From the NCBI GenBank assembly GCA_034008185.1, contig CM067082.1:122513988-122577987 (forward strand): a stretch of DNA of 64,000 nt. The letters run 5' to 3'. The position numbers were made by a program, and so were the translations under genes. Every line of letters starts with the position of its first letter. Positions within the stretch are counted from its first letter, which is position 1. The stretch is from Gorsachius magnificus (lineage: Eukaryota; Chordata; Aves; Pelecaniformes; Ardeidae). Under the pieces are notes generated by a model, which had not been told where the DNA came from, searched no databases, and worked only from the letters and a program-made list of their open reading frames with translations. Shown in pieces: positions 31,101 through 42,136 of the stretch.

Positions 31101-34100
31101 CCCAGTGACGAAGGGCAGCTGGAACAAATCATATTCTCGACACTGATATAAAGGATTGATTGTGCCTATACAGTCCTTTGGACATAAAAGGTTGACCAAG
31201 TCTGGGGCTACGTCTGGACCCAGCCACACCCAGACTCCTCTCTGAAGAAGTAGTTCAGAAAGCAAGGGGGTCCTTTCCGAACCTCATGAGTCAACGGGAG
31301 GGGCTCCCTGACAGTTTTGTCTGACCCTGTCCTCTACACCGTAAATAATCAAGTGTACCTTGCCATCAAATCTTGTTAAACCGCTGTCGCATTTACCACT
31401 GAACTTTCATTTAACTCACTTTTAGATCAATAAAGTTTATTGTTGCTTCTCTCTTGCAAGTGAAGTGCACTCTCACTCTATACGCGATACCGCTGGGGGG
31501 TGCGGAAGTTCACACCTCCCACAGCAGGCTGTTTATAAACCATAAACTGCAACCCTACCCAACGACAACCTTCAAGTTGCTTTTGGAAGGATTTCTGTGC
31601 AAGCACAAGGCAGGAGATTTACCCTAAAACACCCACCCCAAAAAAACCCCCAAGCCCCCAAATATCTCAAATCCTAATCTTGCTTCTGCCATTTACTAGT
31701 TTCAGTTGGGCTAGAGAATACAATCTGAGACCAAGTCTGATTTACCAAATTATCCATCAGCCTTGCACGCTGGAGGGCTGGGCTCCAGCTGTGCATCCAC
31801 TCTTTCCTTAAGGTACAACTTACCACAGGTCAACGATCAGCTTCAGTTTGTTAGTCTTTGGAATACGAGAAATCGTAATTTGCGTCAAATCTGCTACTTA
31901 AGGTGGTTCAAGAATCAATGCAGAGGTGAGAGAAAGCATTTTTTGCAGGTGGCCTGGCCTACGTTTAATTGAAAGGACGCCGCCTGCTCCAGCAGGTTTT
32001 CTTACTACATTAAAAATAAAGCCTTCAGTTTCCAATTAAGTACACCAGAGTATTGATTTTAGCATAAATTGGGTGCACTGTGCATCAAACTGTCCCTCCA
32101 TATATCTCCTCCCCTTGCTTCCCACACCCATATATTATTTATTGTCCAGAAAACAATATGTAGGGAGCAGAACCTGTAAAGATATATCAAAATACGAGTA
32201 GGTCTACCACAATGCATTGGGATAGATGAACAAGACCCCCCTCTAGGAGCAGCAGAAAGCATAAGCAAGCTGTTTTCAACTCTTGATTTTGCAGTGGCAA
32301 ACAGGGCTAAAACTACACAGCTCAGGGCTACAAGCGCACAGAAATATCTGAATTATCTCTGGAACCGCACCAGAACAGAGCAGACTGGGTGGTTTGGGTG
32401 TACAGGCAGCACCGAGAGGCAGGGGGTACCTGCCCCTGCAAAGCTGTTTCACTGCAGTTAGGCTCCGAGTTATCTCTACAAACATCCCAGCGCCGGAGCA
32501 AAGGTAGATGGCCACCACTATTTGCAAAAGCACATAAATCTTTTGTGCTGATTCCTCATGTATCCTGTTCACATGCTGTCTTCTAATTCCTCTACATTAT
32601 TTTAGTTGTCAAGCTTTAAATTGCTCCATTACCGTCATTAACCTTCGAGATGCTCCTCTGCAAACTTGTGTCCCTTCTCCTCTATTAGCTGCACTGCTCT
32701 GTAGAACCATCCCTCTCCTCCCTACGAGCTGAAAAGACGTGGCACAGGCTTGGTGATCTTTGCCACATTTTGCATAACTAAGTAATATTTCCAGAAAATT
32801 GTCCCACACCAGTACAAGTTAGGCAAAAGAAATACAGCTTCGAGGAACATAACACAGTTTCACTTTACTACTTTATAGGATTAAATACGATTAATAATTG
32901 ACTATAATGATGCACAACTGTTTTCATATAGCTCTATGGTTACTGATGTTGTTCTTTGCCTGTGTACTTTAAATACGCGATGATAATTAATCTTACCAAC
33001 TGGCATCAACTTAATCTCAGCAAAAAAGCAAAATGTTTCTTGCTGTTTCCCTATAGATTCATAATGAGCCCTGAAATAGTCTGAAAACACAGGAACAGAA
33101 GCGTACTTTGTTGTCTGAAACACAGCCAGGGTTTAGAAAGCACGGAGGGTGGAACGGCGGTTCCAAACACCAAATATCAAAGTAACTTTTATGTTACGCA
33201 TGGCTACGATTAAAAATTGCACTAACCCATGCTAACTAAGCAATGCAGTGGAGTAAATCAAAGGGTGCGTAACTGTGACTCCAAAGGTGGCATCTGTCGG
33301 ATGTCCGTGACACCTCCGCTCCACATCCTAACAGCACTGCCTGGGCTGCAGTCACACGCACTTCGGAAACAAAAGTGCTGGGGCTTGACGTAGCGTGGCT
33401 CAGCTACGTCAACTCTTAGAAAACACACATGCTCTGTGCACGCTAGGTGTTTGGCGCATACACAGCACTAACACCAGCCTACTCCCACATGGATGCAGAG
33501 ATGGATGCACAAGTTGAAGACAACAGACATAAATAGTATCGTCACTAACTTAAGACACCGGTTTTCATGCCAAAGACAACTGGATATCTCCTTCAAAATG
33601 AAATTTTTAAACCACTTCTGAAACATAAACCAGTTTTCCACTCTAGCCATTTGGTCCTGTGCTGGTGTTTTGCACCAGAAACGAATCTTCATCCTACAGG
33701 ATGCAACATCTCTGACAGTAAATCTGATGAAGGTTATTAAATGTATTCAGTCACGTCTTTTGGAGTGAGCACATGAAAAAAGAAAGAGCTCTTTCTATAT
33801 GCCCCTGCTGTCCCAAGATGCTTTCTCTTGTGGTCAGTGAACTATACAACATCGGGGTTCTCCAACAGACGACTCTTCTCTCTTTCTCTCTACCTGGGCT
33901 AGATTGCTGAGATATCCTCATCGGTACGACATAGTCACTACTGAATAAACATTAAAGTATCCAGGGACCACCATCCCTGACAAAACTTTTTCCACAACTC
34001 AGTTCCTGATGTCTTCCTTTGGAGCCCTCCCAGGTGAACACACTTTCTCGGGTACCTAGCTCCCAACTTTCTCAAGCTACCGGCCTCACGGCGACACCAA

Positions 34101-37100
34101 ACGCCTCTCAACTCACAGCTCTGAACAGGGAGTGCTGTTAAAATCCACAGTCTGATATTTTAGCTCCTCTGGGATTTGGGTATCTTCACCTTTCTTCTGC
34201 CACCATAGGTAATTCCTCTTCTATTTTCCACATTTACCGCACACTCCGTCTCCTTTCTGTCTGATACTCCCCTTCCCCTGCCTCATGCACACTTCTAAGG
34301 CATATGCTACACCTGGAATACCTTCCTCAATCTTACTTTCCAAGAAAAAAAATCCGTAACTCAAACTATTCTCACTTGGTTTCAGATGGTGCCCAAAGCC
34401 TTGGATGGATTCAGCCCCTCCAGTGCTTTAGTACTGTGAAACTCTAAATAGCGTTCAAAGAACTGCGCGTGTGCGAGGTTTGACATAACCTGACCCAACC
34501 TGGCCTTTCTAAACATCAGCATAGAGACTACAGTACAAGCGATACAAATTATCCCCCCTGCATCTTCTTCCTTAACTTTTGGAACTCATAAACAGCAGCA
34601 ATGCTACGCTGTTAATTATTAATTAGAGCAGGTGTTCTTTATCCCGGCACAGGAATTCAGCTCTTGGGAAGGGCTTCCAAAATCTGCTGTAGAGAACATA
34701 ATACATCCAGATGTAACAAACCTGCTGGGTTTGGGTTGGGAGCAGAGCCTTCCTTCTCTGTCCCACCCAGTGTGATGACCCAGCACAGCAACTGCTGCTC
34801 TTCTTCAGGGCAGCGTCAGTGCTTGGGGGTTCACCCAATTTGGAAAGTAAGAACATTTTTACGGTAAGATTCAGGCCACAGATAAAAAACTGAAGAGCTA
34901 TGCAGCCCATTCCTGCTAATCTAAATAATTCCCAATGGATATTCCGTGAAAGATAAAGAACCCATCCAATTTTTATACTTTCTTCAAATGTATACATATA
35001 TACACACATAGAAATACCGATACACAGTGAGAAAGGGAAAAGAAACCCACTGAATCAAGTAGGGCAGCTCTTAAATCTTGCAAGATCTCCAGCTAAGACA
35101 CTGTTGTATTACAAGCTGTAAGGTATTTGCGAGTACTATCACCACGCACATACGACCGATGCCACATCTCGCAGCGCCAAGGCCTCACATTCCCCCCCCC
35201 CCCCCAGTTTTTAAGGTGCTTTGTTCATTTGTGGTTCAACATAACAACTTTTAGCAGTGCTATCAGGGCAGGTTTACAGTGAGAGGTCCAAGGAAAACGC
35301 AGCCTTCAGCTGGCACAGCAGGGCACAGACTGCATCCCAGGTTAGTGCCTGTGGGATGGCTTCTCTCTTTTCCCCACCAATATCAGACCTACATCCAGTG
35401 CCAGCTGCATGTCTTTTTTCTGTATTTCTTGTTGCTTTTTCTGGGCTTAAAACTTGAAAATGTACACAGCCACACTGTCTCAATTCAGTGTTTTCCTTAA
35501 AACGCATTGCTTGAGCAATCCAACTATAATTTACAAGTACACTGGGAAAAAACAAGCAGACATGCCTAACTTGACCTGCACGAGTCAACGTGACCTATTC
35601 ACATATGGGCTACTCAGTGTGACCAACCTGTGTGAGTAGGTTTGAGTAGGATGAAAAAAAGTTAGGCACCCATGTTTTCAGTAGTGGCGTTCAAATAGGT
35701 GCTGAATATACTGTCAGCATTTAAGGAGTAAGTGGTGCTTCCATTATAAATTCTTCCTCAAAAAAACCAAGATTGCGATCTGGGTTTTTTTAGCAAACTG
35801 TGAAGAGGAAGACTAGGTTGGTGCACAAACACTGCTGTATCTGGAAAAAAAGTACTGTAAGAAATAATCACCCCTAAATAACCACCCCAAAGAAAAGACA
35901 AGGTTCACCGTTACGCTTTTTACCTATTTCCTTAGCAAACGTGCCCACTGCAGCCTAAAATCTTGGTCTGGGGTATTCTGCAAATGGTCAGACCTTTCAT
36001 TACTCCAGAAAATATTCCATTTCCCTGCATGAATTGATGCATGTTTTCCTGGCTATTCAAAGCAAAAGTTTATTGCTTTTTTTTTTTTTTTTTCTTTTCT
36101 CTAAAGATGTAACTCATGGTTCCCCTGCAGGAACCCTGGTACCTTAGTCTCCATCTTAAAACACCCATGAGAACCAAACCTACAAGCTTTGATTCTGTAG
36201 TTGACCCAGCTTAGAACAGCACAGAGGCATTAAACGAATACCCCAAGACATAATGAGCACATCTTCTACCAACCACCCGCTATGACCTGCTGTGGGCAAT
36301 GCAGGACAGTGAATTATGCATAGGATTCAGAATGAAATAACTTCTTAAAATGTAGTCTCTGCTGTGGTACAAACACTTTACCCCTAGTCCTGTCACATAC
36401 ATCCATTTAAGAAAACGGGTAGCAAGATTCTGAGACCATAGGATTATTTTCTCCATTAAAAGGTGTATTTCAGAAGAAATATATTTTGTTACTTTTATTA
36501 GTAAGGCAACAAGATACTGTGGGGTTTATATTTCATCAGCAAACTTAACGTTTGATTACAGAGAGGGACTGAATGAAATAGTTTGCTAGGACCATAGTGA
36601 ATGCAAAGGTTAGGGCTGATCCCAGCCCGTCGGGCAGCAAGCTAAATGTAGGAACCCACCTGTTTGCTTTACTCATTGCCAAAGACAAACTGCTCCGTCT
36701 GTCCTAACGCTGTGCTACATCTTGCCTTAGCACAGAACAGAAAAATAGGCCAGGCAACCCCATGCAGTTTAGCACGCTCCAACAGCATGCTTCAGCCGCT
36801 GAATTCATTTTCTTTTTCATCTGCCGTTGCCTTCCAGAGTGGTTTTAAATACCAGTACCCTAAGGACAAGGATCAACAGCTCGCATTCTGTGGCCAGCAA
36901 CGTTCTCGGCAGGGACTGGAGCCCAATGAATAAAATGAATCCAGGGGTGGGTGAATCCAGCTGCTAACTTTTCAGAACGGTCACACCATCCCGCACGACC
37001 GAGCCGAACAAAGCCATCGCTGTCATCCGTTTACAGAGACTCCTTGTCCTGATCTAGCGTGGATAAGAGAAGCGCTAAAAATAGCGCGGGGTCTATTTTT

Positions 37101-38816
37101 ACAAGAGGCAAAATGAAGGTTATAAATCAGCTAAACCACTTTGAAATCCATTGTACTGTTACAATAACATTTTGACAGCACAAGCAGACTTACTCAAACC
37201 TACAGAGGTCACCTTTAAAACAAAGATCAACATTTTCCTCTTGTGTTTCGGACCTGTCATGCACTTCAAAAGAAGTCTGGTGGAAGAGACACGGGGGTTT
37301 TCACTTAGAAGTCCATTTACATTTTGAGTCAAGAACTTAATACTGTCTTATCTTGCTCCAATCACTCTTTCACTTAAATAAAATGTACTTGAGAGGCCCA
37401 GACCTACATTTAGCAAAGAAATGAATCATCTCTGCACAGAAAAGCAATCCCTTACTGTTAGGCTGTTGAAACCAGTTCTGCAACTGCTTTACAAAAATAA
37501 CCAAGCCAACACATGGGGAAATAAAAAAAAAAAAATATGAAAAAGGAAAGGAAGAAGGAAGAAAGAAAACCTACCATGCAAGACAAATTCAGTAACTGTT
37601 AGTTGATGTTGGTCCGTTAACGCGTACTAAGAACCAGCTATTCATAGCAGTTCAAAACCAACCTGAAAAATGTTGGTAGCTCAACTTGGTATTTCTGTAC
37701 TGAACACCTGAGTCAGAAAATCATCACCCTGCCGTTACTGGATCTTTTGTATCCGCGCAGGGTATCACAAAAGTCTCAGATCGTAGAACTACTGGGAAAA
37801 AGTGAAACTCTATGCCCACTAGCGACTTAACTCAGAAAAGCAGCCCCTGCAGCTGAATGGCTGGGCTAATCTTCAAATTACAGATGTGCACAGCTCTTCT
37901 GCAGGAGGAGGGTCTGAGCCGGTGCACGCAGCCAGAAGCGGTTAAGGACCGTGCATGGTGCGGCCGAAATAGGGAAACCGGCCACCGCTGCCAGCGGGGC
38001 ACTCTCTGCCTGAGCGCTCTGTTGGAGATGCCACACTGACCGTCGAGGCAGACACAACCAGGCTGGAGTTTAGCCCTAGCACAGTAAGACTCCCAAGATG
38101 CAAGAACTGTTCCTGACGAGCGTAGTTACAGGACTGCGACACACACGTGCCCTTGCCCAAGGCGAGGGGTGCCGTTCTGCTCCTCGTCGCGATGCGCGGC
38201 AGCCAAGTCGCGTTTTCTGCCGCCGCACGACGCTCCCGAGCTGCCGGTGTGCCCGCACGACGAAAAACTCGAGGCAATCCCGGAGGAAACGCCGAGCAGC
38301 AAGTGCCGGTCCTGGCCTCGCAACCCTGCCTTGCAGGCGACTGAGCGGCCACGGGTGGGCCCCGAGCAGGGCAGCTCACAAGGGTTCGCGCTGCTCGGGT
38401 GGGTGCTCGGGGCCCCCCCAGCCGCTCCGCTGGGACAGGCCACACACCGCTACTCCATGTGCCGCTTCCTTCGCTTTCCCTCCCCGCTGCCGGTCGCCCC
38501 CGGGGGGGGTGGGGGGGGACGCGGGTACGGGAGGCCACTGCGCACAGGCCAGCCCGGCGGCCACCCGCAGGCGTCTGGGGGTCTCCCCCCTCAATTTTTT
38601 GAGGAGGGAGGGGGTCTGGCTCGGGAAAGCGTCCCCCTTCGCGCCCCCACAGCTCACCCCCCACCTACGAACCCCGGACCGCCCGCCCGCCCGCCGCCGG
38701 GGCGCACCCCCCTCGCTCGGCCGAGCCGGCGGGGCACCCCGGCCAGGGCAGCCCGCGCACCGCTCCCCCAGCCCCCGGGGCCGTCCAGCTGCCGCCGCCG
38801 CCCTTACCTCCGCCAT
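23168..38816 (-). CDS. NFE2L3: NFE2-like bZIP transcription factor 3 (NRF3), spliced
   Basis: Minus-strand coding exons: 38816-38808 (candidate start), 28054-27947, 26834-26751 and 24370-23168, all phase 0, giving 467 residues. The last exon contains the CNC motif (IPFSVDEIVSMPVDSFNTML), the basic region NKVAAQNCRKRK (about 360-371), a leucine zipper (about 375-412) and the SRLRDDQGRPVNP C-terminal block; these match human NFE2L3 closely. The protein dimerises with small MAF factors and binds antioxidant response elements. Human NRF3 is 694 residues and begins with an ER-anchoring segment; that region is not found here. Either its exon is missing from the window or assembly, or the start used here is a short isoform. 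Gene order next to HNRNPA2B1 supports the identification. Confidence 0.85.
24373..26750 (-). other. NFE2L3: NFE2L3 intron 3
   Basis: 2.38 kb intron between donor GTAAAT (26750) and the acceptor at 24371. No repeat or other gene recognised. Confidence 0.8.
26751..26834 (-). CDS. NFE2L3: NFE2L3 coding exon 3
   Basis: Acceptor CTGTCACAG precedes 26834 and the donor GTAAAT follows 26751 on the minus strand. 84 bases, 28 residues, phase 0 at both ends. It encodes SLLSLEEYLQLLSSQMEN, which matches the human FSLEDLFQLLSSQPEN segment preceding the last exon. Confidence 0.9.
27616..27790 (-). mobile_element. CR1 retrotransposon 3' fragment
   Basis: The plus strand begins with AGAATCATAGAATCACAGAATC and then the reversed CR1 3' tail (GATCATCGAGTCCAACCGT). 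It is a truncated copy in NFE2L3 intron 2, in the same orientation as the gene. The right edge is approximate. Confidence 0.88.
27947..28054 (-). CDS. NFE2L3: NFE2L3 coding exon 2
   Basis: Acceptor GTGTCATCAG precedes 28054 and the donor GTAAAT follows 27947. 108 bases, 36 residues, phase 0 at both ends, starting DVDLKACQEALDD and containing six consecutive Glu. It corresponds loosely to the acidic exon 2 of human NRF3. The DxDLxxxxExxxD pattern also resembles the DLG motif of the NRF1/NRF2 Neh2 domain. Confidence 0.75.
28127..28153 (+). repeat. Poly-T tract (27 bases)
   Basis: Uninterrupted T run about 75 bases beyond exon 2 of NFE2L3 on the intron side. On the minus strand it is a poly-A run, upstream of the exon and its acceptor. 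Confidence 0.95.
31150..31523 (+). mobile_element. Probable LTR of an endogenous retroelement
   Basis: The stretch has a TATA-like CATAAAAGG (about 31183), an AATAAA at 31429-31434, a following GT- and T-rich U5-like segment, and ends GAAGTTCACACCTCCCACA with terminal CA. This order fits an LTR on the plus strand. The left boundary, the family and any target duplication are not resolved; it may extend further left. No gag, pol or env sequence was recognised. Confidence 0.4.
35192..35205 (+). repeat. Poly-C run
   Basis: Fourteen consecutive C in NFE2L3 intron 1; length is likely unreliable in sequencing. Confidence 0.9.
36077..36093 (+). repeat. Poly-T run
   Basis: T run of about 17 bases in NFE2L3 intron 1. 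Confidence 0.9.
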
Positions 38817-39100
38817 GGGGCCGCCGCCTCCTCCCGCGGCGGGGCGGGGGCGGCTCCCCCGGGCGGGGCGGGCAGCGCCGAGCGCCGCCGCGCTCCCCAG
38901 GGCCGGGGTCCGCCGGGGGAGGTCCGGCCTCCAGCGGAGCCCGAGGAGAGGCGGTGCGGGGGCGGGCGGGGGACGCGGACCCCCGGCACCCCCCGCCCAG
39001 CCGAGCGCCGCTCCGCGAGGCCGGGCCCCCCACCTGGGTCCTGGGGGCTTCCTGCGTGCCCGGGGGGAGGAGCGGGCTCCGGGTGCTGGGGCCAGCTAGA
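38150..39100 (-). promoter_or_regulatory. NFE2L3: NFE2L3 CpG-island promoter
   Basis: About 0.95 kb of CpG-rich DNA with many G and C runs around the candidate first exon. No TATA box is seen. The long open frames on both strands here are composition artefacts. Transcription should run leftward from somewhere between 38.82 and 39.1 kb. Confidence 0.65.
38808..38816 (-). CDS. NFE2L3: NFE2L3 candidate first coding exon (Met-Ala-Glu)
   Basis: The minus strand reads ATGGCGGAG followed by donor GTAAGG at 38807. Its phase 0 end is compatible with exon 2. The +4 base is G but the -3 base is C, so the start context is only moderate. The same frame stays open upstream without another Met. It is the best in-window start, but nothing like the human ER-targeting N-terminus is present. 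Confidence 0.45.
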
Positions 39101-41627
39101 AATAAAGGGACGGGTTAGAAAGTGCGGTAGCTAGGGGAAGGGGAAAAAAATAAATAAGAATGCAAAGCGATTCTCCACCCGCCTCTGGTGGTGAACATCT
39201 TCTTCCCCCCCCCGTTTTTAGAATCCCCAAATAAAAGAAAAAGAACCCCCACAGGTACAGGTTTTAATGACAACCTGGTGTCTAAATCTCCAATGCCTTT
39301 GCTTTCCCACCCATTGAACTGCATTTTCCACAGCACATCTACCTAGCGCGACCCGGACTTACTCTCGCACATGCTAGAGATACCTTTTCCAGCTGTTTTG
39401 TTCTCTCTGTCCTCCGAAAAGGCCTTTTTATCCCTTCTCATCACTTCTACTTTATCTGAGCATTTCAGACTTGTTTTTGGCATTTACATGGCGGCGTAGG
39501 GCTGCGCGGGCAGACCCTGAAAGCGTCGCTCCTTCAATGATAACTCCGTGTGCAGTGGGTGCAGTTTCTCATTTTTCTGTTATCACGGATGACAATTTCC
39601 CTTTTCCCATTGTGTCTGCTGTGATACTGCGCAACGGGTATGTTACAATACTCCTAGCGTTTTCTTCCATCTTGTTTCCTGAATTCTAATAAAATAATGA
39701 TTTTCTTTCAAAAATCCAAATGAACTGGAATCTGTTAGGGTCTTCTATTGACAGCTTCTTTTGCCATGGCAGAGATCTCTGGCTTTTTAACTTGAAGCAT
39801 AACTGAAAGTAATGATGTTTATTTTGCTGTTGCAAAAAAAAAAATTTATGTGTGTCCTAAGCTAAATGCAAGAGACTTCACATTACGATTCATGGCACAA
39901 ATGCCAGGACAGACATCCACCACAAAAGTCCTTAAATTCCACATTATTCATTCGTGTTAACCCTTTGGGTTTGGGGTTTTTTTTCAGCACAGTCAAAAAC
40001 TTTGCAAATAATTTTTACGCTTGTACATCAACTCTTCTAACAATTAGGAAATGTATGACAGTTCAATACAGCCTATAGAGGTTCTTGCAAGAGGCGGAGA
40101 AGAAAAGGGGCATGGTGTTTTGAAGGCATTGGTGGATGTGCTGTGTGGGAGAAGACCTTGGGGGATGTTTGGACACATTGCAGGGCTAGAAACCTGTTTC
40201 CTTTAACTTTTCGGAGGCAATGCCTGGTGCATCTCCAGCACTGCCCGAAGCACAGCTGCTGTCTGGCAGCACAGGGCACTCCTGCCTGACCCAGCACTTG
40301 GCCTGCAGTGTGGTACAGCTCGTTCCTCAAGGGAGAGTAAGAGCCTCTTCATGGCCACCACATTTAATCGCTCAAGCCTTTTCCTTTAACAAGGTTTTGA
40401 ATGGTTAAGAGGGTACAGAAGCTCTGCACTGTTGCAGTTGCTTTTGGCTCTTAGTTTTGCACCTGAAGTGAGTTTTTGAGTTGTTTGTAGTCCTTAAGAC
40501 CCGCAGCAGCGCACCCGGGCCACTAGAGAGGGACTGAACCCTCTGCCAGGCTGGCCCTGGAGATAACCTTCCCTCACAAGAGACCTTACGGTGTTAGATG
40601 CAGGGATGCTGCTCAGGTCTCTGGCTCCCAGTATTCAGGACTTTAAGATCCCAGTGATGAACAAGGCTGAGCTCAGTTAGCAGTGTCCCACAGGGGTGGC
40701 GTCAGTGCCATAGGGCTCCCACGTCCTCCCAGTCAACACTGTGGCTGTTTTGCACATCGGACATGCTGCCTACAAAGGCAGTCAGCCCCTCATCCTGATC
40801 TGCAAAGGCAGTATTATTTCTGTCCGTGTTTACTAATAAATCAATGCAAAGTCCGCCAAATAGATGATGTCGTAGCGCGAACACTTCCTTTAGCATGAAT
40901 CCCTTAAACAAGAGATCTCCCCAAACCTCTTAATCAAGTTCAGCACAACAGCAAACGTGACACTTGATATCAGTTCGCTCTGCTCTGGCAGCTCATCGAT
41001 CAGGGAAAAGAGACAACCGACCTCCCTAGGGCTGACTAAAAGCTTGATCTGAGTCTGTGAAAAAATGTTATGATGTAAAAATGAAGGCCTTCTGCTTTCT
41101 TACCTCAGTTTGCAATAGAGTAACTTCACAGACTTTCTCCTGAGTTACTCAAATGGAAAGGAGGGTTGGTCCCTGTGGCATGTGGTCCCCCAGACTCATC
41201 TCCACAGAAGGGAAAGCTAGGCAAGCAGCCTGGGTAAGTGCCAAAGTGTTTTCACCAGACTCCTGGTCTGAATTACCAGGGGACAGAGACTGCATATGTG
41301 TCTGTATGTGGAGCTGCAGGTGAGCTTAGATTACATCTCAGCTGTTTACAGCTCCTAAATGCATCTGTAGCCATTTATTCCAGAGAAGTCTCTTGGTAGT
41401 TTCAAGTACTCTGCCAGTCTTAACATCCAGTGGATTTAGAAAATAGCTGCTCATTTTTTTCTTATTGGTATATTCTGATAATAATTTATTTTCTATGATA
41501 ACATATCAGCAAAGTTTCTTCCATGTGACATTTCATGCATCCTTTCTGAGTATTTCAATTTATAAACCTACTTCTTGTGAGACATACTACATACAAGGTA
41601 AGCGATCCATAGATAGTCTTTTCTGAG
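39101..41627. other. Intergenic DNA upstream of NFE2L3
   Basis: No gene, RNA or recognisable transposon seen. Open frames are short and without domain features. Confidence 0.6.
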
Positions 41628-42136
41628 AGAATCATAGAATCATAGAATGTTTTGGGTTGGAAGGGACCCCTAGAGGTCATCTAGTCCAACCCCCCTGCAG
41701 TGAGCAGGGACACTGCTAACCAGATCAGGTTGCTCAGAGCCCCATCCAACCTGGCCTTGAATGTTTCCAGGGATGGGGCCTCCACCACCTCTCTGGGCAA
41801 CCCGTGCCAGTGTTTCACCACCCTCGTTGTAAAGAATTTCTTCCTTATATCCAGTCTAAACCCACCCTGTTTTAGTTTAAAACCATCACCCCTTGTCCTG
41901 TCACAGCTGGCCCTACTAAAAAGATTTTCCCCATCTTTCCTATAGGCCCCCTTTAGGTACTGAAAGGCCGCAATCAGGTCTCCCCGCAGCCTTCTCTTCT
42001 CCAGGCTGAACAACCCCAACTCTCTCAGCCTGTCCTCATAGGAGAGGTGCTCCAGCCCTCGGATCATTTTAGTAGCCCTCCTCTGGCCCCGCTCCAACAG
42101 TCCTTCTTGTGCTGAGGGCTCCAGAGCTGGGCACAG
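41628..42136 (-). mobile_element. CR1 retrotransposon, 5'-truncated
   Basis: About 510 bp. The plus strand begins AGAATCATAGAATCATAGAATG and then shows the full reversed CR1 3' end. On the minus strand a 138-codon frame from 42097 encodes the C-terminal part of the CR1 ORF2 reverse transcriptase protein (for example [19 protein letters not shown]), still open and ending before the 3' tail. The intact frame suggests a relatively recent copy. Confidence 0.95.

Larger units (their letters stand above)
28055..38807 (-). other. NFE2L3: NFE2L3 intron 1
   Basis: 10.75 kb from donor GTAAGG at 38807 to the acceptor before 28054. It contains a 27-base T run (28127), an AT-rich stretch at 29100-29230, a probable LTR at 31.15-31.52 kb, a C run at 35192 and a T run at 36077. 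I searched it for an exon encoding the human-type ER-anchor N-terminus and did not find one. Confidence 0.65.

Noticed and set aside
38098..39134. Open frames of more than 300 codons in the NFE2L3 island
   Set aside because: Same composition effect; none resembles the NRF3 N-terminus.
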